Shown here in pieces: positions 57,587-64,000 of a DNA stretch of 64,000 nucleotides. The stretch is from Anisodus tanguticus (Eukaryota > Streptophyta > Magnoliopsida > Solanales > Solanaceae). The notes below the pieces were generated by a model. It saw only the letters and a list, made by a program, of their open reading frames with translations, was not told where the DNA came from and ran no database searches. Each line of letters begins with the position of its first letter. The first letter of the stretch is position 1. The DNA lies in the NCBI GenBank assembly GCA_034509755.1, contig CM067543.1, positions 14,570,954 to 14,634,953 on the forward strand, read 5' to 3'. Position numbers and translations under genes: made by a program.

Positions 57587-60500
57587 CACCAGGCCTCTGG
57601 TGCTCATACTTCACTTGTTGGCAATTCAAATACCTTGACACTAACTCCACTATATCCCTCATCATTTTGTACCACCAATAATGTTTTTTCAAGTCACGGT
57701 ACATCTTTGTAGCCCCTGGATTAATAGAGTACCTCGAACTATGAGCCTCATTCATAATTAATCTAGTTAAGTCACCTACCCTAGGAACACAAACTCGACC
57801 CTTGATCCTCAAAATACCATCACTATCAATAAAAACCTTTTTTGACTCTCCCCGCAACACCTTGTCACGGATCTTGCACAAATGAGCATCATCGAACTGT
57901 TAGGATCTAATCTGCTCTAATAAAGAAGACTACGTCTCCACACAGGCTATAACTCTACCAGGATCTGAAATATCAAGCCTAACAAACCAATTTTCCAAAG
58001 ACTGAACATCCATAGTCATAGAATGCTCTCCCATATGCAACATAACCAAACTACCCATACTCACCACCTTACGACTCAAGGCATCCGCTACCACATTTAC
58101 TTTGCCTGATTGATACAAGATAGTCATGTCATAATCTTTCAGAAGCTCCAACCACCTATGTTGTCTCAAATAAAGACCCTTCTGATTGAATAATTACTGA
58201 AGATTATGATGGTTGGTGTAGACCTCATAATGCACCCCATAGAGATAATGCATCAAAATCTTTAAGGCAAACATGATCGCCGCCAACTCTAAGTCATGGA
58301 TGAGATAATTCTTTTCATAAACCTTCAATTGCGTTGAAACATAGGCTGTCACCTTCTATTTCTGCATCAACACACACTTAAGACCTACTCCCAGAGCATC
58401 ACAATACACGGTAAAGCTTTCTCCCTCAATTGGCAAGGTCAAAATATGAGCGGTACTCAATAAGGCCTTTAGCTTTTAAAAGCTCGCCTCACATAACCTG
58501 GTCAATGGATAAAAATCCCTCTATGAATCATAGATAATACCCTGCGATGCCAATAAAACTCCAAACCTCAGTGACTGAACAGGCCAAATCCAATCCCAAA
58601 CTGCCTCGATCTTCTTAGGATATACCATAATACGTCCTTGGTCACCACATGACCCAAGAAGGCTACTGAACTCAGGTAGAATTCACACTTTGAAAACTTT
58701 ACATAGAGTTGCTCCTCCTTTATAATACCAAGCACAATCCTCAAATGTTGTCCATGTTCCTCCTCGTTATACGAGTATATCAAGATATCATCAATAAACA
58801 CAATCACGAACGAATCCAAGTAGGGTCTAAATACCTCATTCATCAACTCCATAAAGGCTATAGGTGCATTCGTCAACCCGAATGACATCACTAGAAACTC
58901 ATATTGCCCATATCTGGTCTAAAAAACTGTCTTAGGAACATCCTCAGCCCTTATCTTCAAGTGATGATAACCAGAACACAAGTCAATCTTAGAAAAGACC
59001 GAAGCACCTTATAGCTGATTAAATAAGTCATCAATACACGGGACTGATACTTGTTTTTTATGGTCACCTTATTTAGCTGCCTATAATCAATACACATGTG
59101 CATGAACCCATCTTTCTTCTTTATGAATAATATTGGAGCACCCCAAGGCGAAACACTGGGCCGAATAAACCCCTTACTCAAAAGATCCTGCAATTGCTCC
59201 TTCAATTCCCTCAACTCGGTCGGTGCCATCCAATATGGAGCCATAGAAATGGGTTTAGTTCCCGCCTCTAGGTTAATACAGAAGTCGATATCACGATCCA
59301 GCAGAACACCGGAAAGTCTGTAGGAAACACCTTTGGATACTCCCAAACTACTGGAACTGACTCTAACGAAGGAACATAGGCCAAATAAGAAAGACGCACA
59401 TTCTCTACCATCTTCTGGGCCTTCAGAAATAAGGTCACCCTTTTCGGATACTGACTAAGAGTACTCTTCTAAACTAGCTGAGGAATACCCAACATGGCTA
59501 AGGTAACGGTCTTGGCATAACAATCCAAGTTAACATGATACAGAGCTAACCAATCCATACCTAAAATAGAATCAAAATCTACCATATGCAAAAAACTTTC
59601 AAGTCTACCTGAGTATCATACCCTATCAATGTAACTACACAACCCAAATAAGCCCGATTTACCACTACCGAATCCCTAATGGGTATAGAAATATGAATAG
59701 GCATAGAAAGAGACTCACACATCAAGTCCAAACTCAAAAGTAGGCAGACACATAAGAATATGTAGATCTTGGATCAAACAAAATTGTAGCAGGTCGATGG
59801 CAAACTGAAAGAGTACTTGTGATCACAACATCGGAGGCCTCTGCCTCGGATCTGCCAGGAAATGCATAGAAATGGCCACGATTACCCACAGTTTGATCAC
59901 CCCTACGTCCTCCAACTCGGCCTTATGAAACACCACCTTGACTTATTTATGAGCCACCTCTACCGCCCTGAGAACCACCCCTAACATCCTAGGACCCGCC
60001 TCTAGTCGGCTACCTATGGTGTTGTCGACCACGCTTGAGTCTAGTGCAATCCCTCTTGAAATGCCCTAGGTCGCCACACTCATAACACTCTCTCTATGCT
60101 ATTATCGGTTGAGAAAAAGAACTAGCACCACCATGACCACCATGGCTAGAGGGCCATAAGAACTCGAGGTCAACTGCCTCGAACCATATGAAGTACGAGA
60201 AGACAAGCTCCCCTCTTATGTAGGCATAAAAGTAACAATTGGCCTAGTACTTGAATGGTGATGACCTCTACTGTAATAACCCCGACCTCCAGATAAGGCA
60301 ACTAATTGAGTGCTGAATCGTGGCCTCTTAATTACTCTCTCCTCATAATCCTCTATCCAAATAAACTCAGCATCTCTCACGACATCAACAATGTGCTGGA
60401 AGGTGGAACCTGTTGCAGCCATCTGTGCTGTAATCAATCGAAGAGACACACTAACCTATTGGTGAACCTTTTTACCCTCTCATCTTTATTAGTCAAAATT

Positions 60501-61562
60501 ATCTAGGCATGGCAAGACAGTGCATGTAAATATGTCTCATACTTAGTCATAGACATACGCAACTATCGTAACCTCTTGAACTGAGCTTGTCTCTTCGTTA
60601 TGACACTGTGAGGCATGAACTTCTCTAAGAAAATCTGGGTAAATAAAACTCAAGTGAGAGGAGGGGACCCTGCTGGTCTAGACTTAAGATAAGACCGCCA
60701 CCACTACTTGGCCGGTCCGACCATCTGAAATGTAGTGTAATCAACATCTCGAGACTCTACTACTTTGAGGTTGTACAACCTTTCATGGAAACTAATCAAT
60801 AACTCATACGCGTCATCCTTAGAATCCCCGTCATATCTAGGCGGATCCAACTTCCTAAACCTCTCAAACATCTGCTGCTCCTCAATAGACATAACAGGTT
60901 GTGCAGCTGGAGGCGTAACAAGACCAAGTATAGTCACACATAATACTGAAGAACTCAGCAAGTGCTGGATGAACCCCTGGTGTCCGAAATCTTGGTATAG
61001 CAGCACGGTCAGGAGTCTGTCCTACAACACTAGTATGAGAACCATCAGAAGTGGATGGATGAATACCATGAGCTATAGTCTCCACGAAGCTCATCATGCG
61101 AACCAAAGTATCCTGCAATACCGGTATGGCAATGAAACCCAGGGGCATCTGATCTATTCCTGCCCCATCAGCCTGACCCTGCTTTTCATCATCTAGCGGA
61201 ACCATATCATCCTCTGAATTAGCTCTTAGCGTCGGAGACTCTGCTCCATCACGAGTCCGAGCAACTATCGGCGCTCGGCCTCATGCTACAACTCGAGGTC
61301 TAGCTCTACCTTTACCTCTCCCCCTTCTCCGTGCACCACATCTGATAATGAGTGCGGGTATAAGTGCAGGATCCTGATCTCCTCCAGCTGCCGAACGTGT
61401 CCTCACCATCTGTGAGAAAGAGTGAAACATAGAGATTTAGAATTCAATCATAGTAGAAACACACAAAAGAATAAAATAATTAAAATTTCTTAAATGTCTT
61501 ATAGCCTTTAGAAGATATGTTCGGAGCTCTTCGTACCGATCCGCAAGACTCTACTATACATC

Positions 61563-61580
61563 ACATATATATATATATAT
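61563..61580. repeat. (AT)n microsatellite
   Basis: About nine AT units in the leader of the third chromovirus. Confidence 0.9.
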
Positions 61581-61611
61581 ATGAGACCATTAACCTAGTG
61601 CTCTCATAATA

Positions 61612-64000
61612 ATTTATCATGACCCAAAAGTGGTTATTACCCTAACTCGTAGGCGAACCCCAATCATACATGATGCAAGAAAGGCTCCGAACTTAGCTTC
61701 TCAACTAAAGTGGTTAAATGAAGAACTGAAGGTGTCAAGGTTGATCATCGACCCACAGCTAAGGGCCGAGAATGGAATGGGATATGGAGCGGATTAGGAA
61801 ACATCACTTGATTGTCTTAAGGAGACAACCTTTATTCGACCTTTGTGTTGGTCTTGGCCTAGATCATGCTTTTATTTTTTGTCTTTAAATTCCTAGATTA
61901 ATTACTAGTATTCTTAGGACATATTAAAACTATGTAATAACCCCTAGTTTCCCTTAGGACACAATCAATGTTTTGTAAGGGGTGATTAGGCCGAGAAGGG
62001 TGACTTAGCCGAGAGTGACAAAATAGCAAGGATAATTGATGACTTGGCCGACAAGGTGGCAAAGACAAGAAACTTCCAAAAAGACAATTCATGAACCAAC
62101 TAGTTCATGGACTTGGTTGCCTAGAAGATGACAAGGTTGGCCTAGGAGAGAAGAGGAGTTGGCTGAAACAACTCACGTGTGCAAGGAATGGAAGCTTCCA
62201 ACCACATCCCAAGAAGATGAGATTTTTGGAGAACCAGATTCATGCACTCTTCTACTTGGAAGCCACAAAGGGGTGTGAAAGATGTTGAGTTCATCCTTGC
62301 CTCCAAGAAAAGCCAAGACCTTTCCCATTGTTCTCACAATGGTCGAGAACCTCATTGGCCAACAAAAAAAACCTAAACCCTTCCCCATTTGTTCTCATTT
62401 GGTCGAGAGGTTGTTGTGATTGAAATATAAAATTGAGTTTTACTTAAAAACTAAGGTATTCAACTTATGTGTTATATACATTAGTTGGTCCTTGTGTGGA
62501 CCTTGGTTCTTGTGTAAACCACCCTCCCTTCAGTGTAAGCTTGGTTAAGACTTGTGTGACTTAGCTAAGCCCAAACTTGAAGAACCCCCTCGGTGCAAGT
62601 TGATGTTGGAGCTTGTGTGATCCAATCAAACCCAAGTCAAAGGTCTATCTTAAGGTTACCGACCACCCTCACTTGGTTTGTATTCGGGCTTGTATTTAGC
62701 AACCCCGAAAATCAAGTCTTTATCCAATTGGCCACCCTCATCTTGGTGTCGACTCGAGCATTAAAACCCTCGTGTCATTATCCTTGTTCATATCGACCGT
62801 CCAAATACTTGGTTTGTACCAGAGATTGCATCTCGCAACTCGTGTTCATTTCTTATCCAAACTACTTCATTCCTACCACCACCACATCCCACAATACTTC
62901 ATAAACACCCACAACAAAGGCCAACACCCGAGACCATGGATATTTCCCCATCCAAACCTGACAACACCAAACAGTCCACTAAAATAACCCTCACCGATAC
63001 CTTATTATTTCAGTAAACTTTCGGCATCCTCCACCAAACCACCAAACCCTGATCATCAAGACTACCCTCAACATACCCGAAACATCCTCATAAAATTCCT
63101 AAGTCCAACTCTACCCACAACTACCCGAAATAACCCCATAACACCACCCTGCCCAGCTAAGACAAGAACCCGAGAACCCTAATCTTGGTGTCCATTTTTG
63201 GGTCGACCTGAATATATCCAAGACCCGACCCACTTACTATCCAACACCCCTCCTTACTTGCATCAATACAAGTCATAAGAAATGCGAAAGTAAATACGGA
63301 AAGTAAAGAATTAAAAGGGAAGTAATTAACAAGTCTTATAATGAATACATAATCTGAAGAAAACCCCCAATGATCCGGTAGTCATGAGTACAAGCTCTAA
63401 TACTGAATACAAGTTTGAATAGTGAAATAACAATACTGTCTGAAAGTAAAATGACAGAAGTATAAGTATAAAGAAGAGTTTTAGTACCGGGAATGCATCA
63501 ACGGTTCACCTTGGACTCTCCGAGCAATCTCCAACAAGCTAAGCTCCACCTGCTCCTCCGTCTGGCTCAGTACCTGCACATAGAGTGCATCAAACATAGA
63601 GTGAGTACGGGAAACACGTGTACTCAGCAATATCATTGACCGACCCTAGCTATAATTGTGGTGAGGGTTGGTACTATCCGATACCTCTCTACTAGTTAGT
63701 TAATTAAGCAATAATAAGAGTCAATTAACTAACCTATCAATAGTGCTACAGTTCAACAATGTACAAGTATTATTCAGGTTCACAAGTCTTATCACAATTA
63801 TCAATATCATTAGCAAACCAGCATAAACCCTTAACCGGGCATCTAGTCCCATCAAGTCTCACAACTGAACCTCACAATAATTATAAGTCTCAAGTATCAA
63901 TATTTTCTTCATCAAGTCATAAGATCATATAATTATCAAAAATCAACACTGAATACACACAACATCAAATACATAGCAAAATAAGAATGAATGCAATGCA
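61612..64000 (-). repeat. 5' LTR of the third chromovirus, interrupted and cut by the window edge
   Basis: Starts TATCATGACCCAAAAG, resumes after the solo LTR at about 63266 with ATACAAGTCATAAGAAATGC and follows the 3' LTR to the edge. A degenerate primer-binding site (minus: ATGAGAGCACTAGG) lies just left of 61612. Confidence 0.88.
61671..63265. mobile_element. Solo LTR nested in the 5' LTR
   Basis: 1595 bp with terminal inverted TGATGCAAG ... CTTGCATCA (TG...CA) and ATACA on both sides (61666-61670 and 63266-63270). The uninterrupted 3' LTR shows the empty site AATAATACAAGTC. No gag-pol inside. A non-autonomous element of another class is possible, but the 5-bp duplication and TG...CA ends favour an LTR. 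Confidence 0.87.

Larger units (their letters stand above)
55850..61410 (-). pseudogene. Tekay-like gag-pol of the third element
   Basis: gag from about 61410 (MVRTRSAAGG) with DDEKQGQADGAGIDQMPLGF; CCHC knuckle CYECGDLGHFKRDC near 60060-60100; protease FDPRSTYSYVSAYF near 59740-59780, where DPGS is usual; RT LREL KEQLQDLLSKGFIRPSVSPW and catalytic FIDDILIYS (58568-59346); RNase H VNVVADALSRK (57930-58169); integrase zinc region ATKMYRDLKKHYWWYKMMRD with YLNCQQVK (first Cys lost) and core DRLTKSAHFILVQT; the second catalytic Asp is replaced by Tyr in IIFYRGTQF; GPF SPRFIGPFEIM and chromodomain-like QWRNLPIEEAT at about 55950-56280. Many stops and frameshifts. Confidence 0.9.
52971..64000 (-). 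mobile_element. Third chromovirus (Tekay-like), runs off the right edge
   Basis: 3' LTR 52971-55825, internal 55826-61611, 5' LTR from 61612 to beyond the edge (itself interrupted). The two LTRs match over long stretches, roughly 90% by eye (for example, GCTAAGCTCCACCTGCTCCT in both), so they are a true pair. The pentamer before the 3' LTR is AATAC. Confidence 0.9.

Overview
The window looks like plant nuclear DNA, most likely from a nightshade (Solanaceae). The evidence is one intron-rich plant gene, GT-AG introns, AT-rich spacers, and several repeat families I associate with that family: Au-type SINE sequence, an RTE-like LINE with a (TTG)n end, L1-type LINEs with A-tails, copia elements primed by initiator tRNA-Met, and Tekay-like chromoviruses with LTRs of 1.7-3.4 kb. 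I see no bacterial genes, CRISPR array or viral replicon. Species-level assignment is inference only.

3.05-24.5 kb: one real gene on the minus strand. Thirteen exons can be joined in frame, with a canonical splice site at every junction. They encode the first 705 residues of a SAC-domain phosphoinositide phosphatase (Arabidopsis SAC1-5 group, relatives of FIG4). The CX5R catalytic motif is intact in exon 10. The C-terminal exons are not in the window: they lie past the left edge or have been lost. The introns are filled with repeats. Intron 12 holds an Au SINE. Intron 10 holds a LINE/SINE tail with an Au SINE fragment. Intron 9 (8.2 kb) holds a tiny TRIM element, a deleted copia inserted into the TRIM's primer-binding site, and a 4-kb LINE that carries its own SINE. 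Intron 5 (4.5 kb) holds an L1 split by an RTE-like LINE. Intron 1 holds an L1 3' end. The end of exon 5, with its splice donor, is tandemly duplicated into intron 5.

1-1.8 kb: the 3' part of a copia element whose LTR is interrupted by a truncated LINE with a 17-bp target duplication.

24.5-37.7 kb: AT-rich spacer with a solo copia LTR, a full-length but decayed copia (26840-31792, 5-bp TSD GTATT), a terminal-inverted-repeat element with a nearly G-free C-rich core (32457-33271), and two tRNA-derived SINEs (about 33.3 and 36.1 kb).

37.7-64 kb: nested Ty3/gypsy chromoviruses, all on the minus strand. The first gag-pol body (40.8-45.3 kb) is bounded by two LTRs that do not resemble each other. 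A third, again different LTR with its own primer-binding site follows at 49.6-51.4 kb. Matching CTAAC pentamers sit just outside 37714 and 51353. The last element (52971 to beyond the right edge) has two clearly paired LTRs, a decayed gag-pol with an 83-bp tandem duplication and an unexplained insert of about 360 bp, and a 1.6-kb solo LTR with TSD ATACA inside its 5' LTR.

Only the SAC gene looks functional; all element coding regions carry stops, frameshifts or lost catalytic residues. I found no convincing new biological system. The most unusual items are the mismatched-LTR chromovirus, the copia insertion in a TRIM primer-binding site, the duplicated splice donor in the SAC gene, and the foreign insert near 56.6-56.95 kb.
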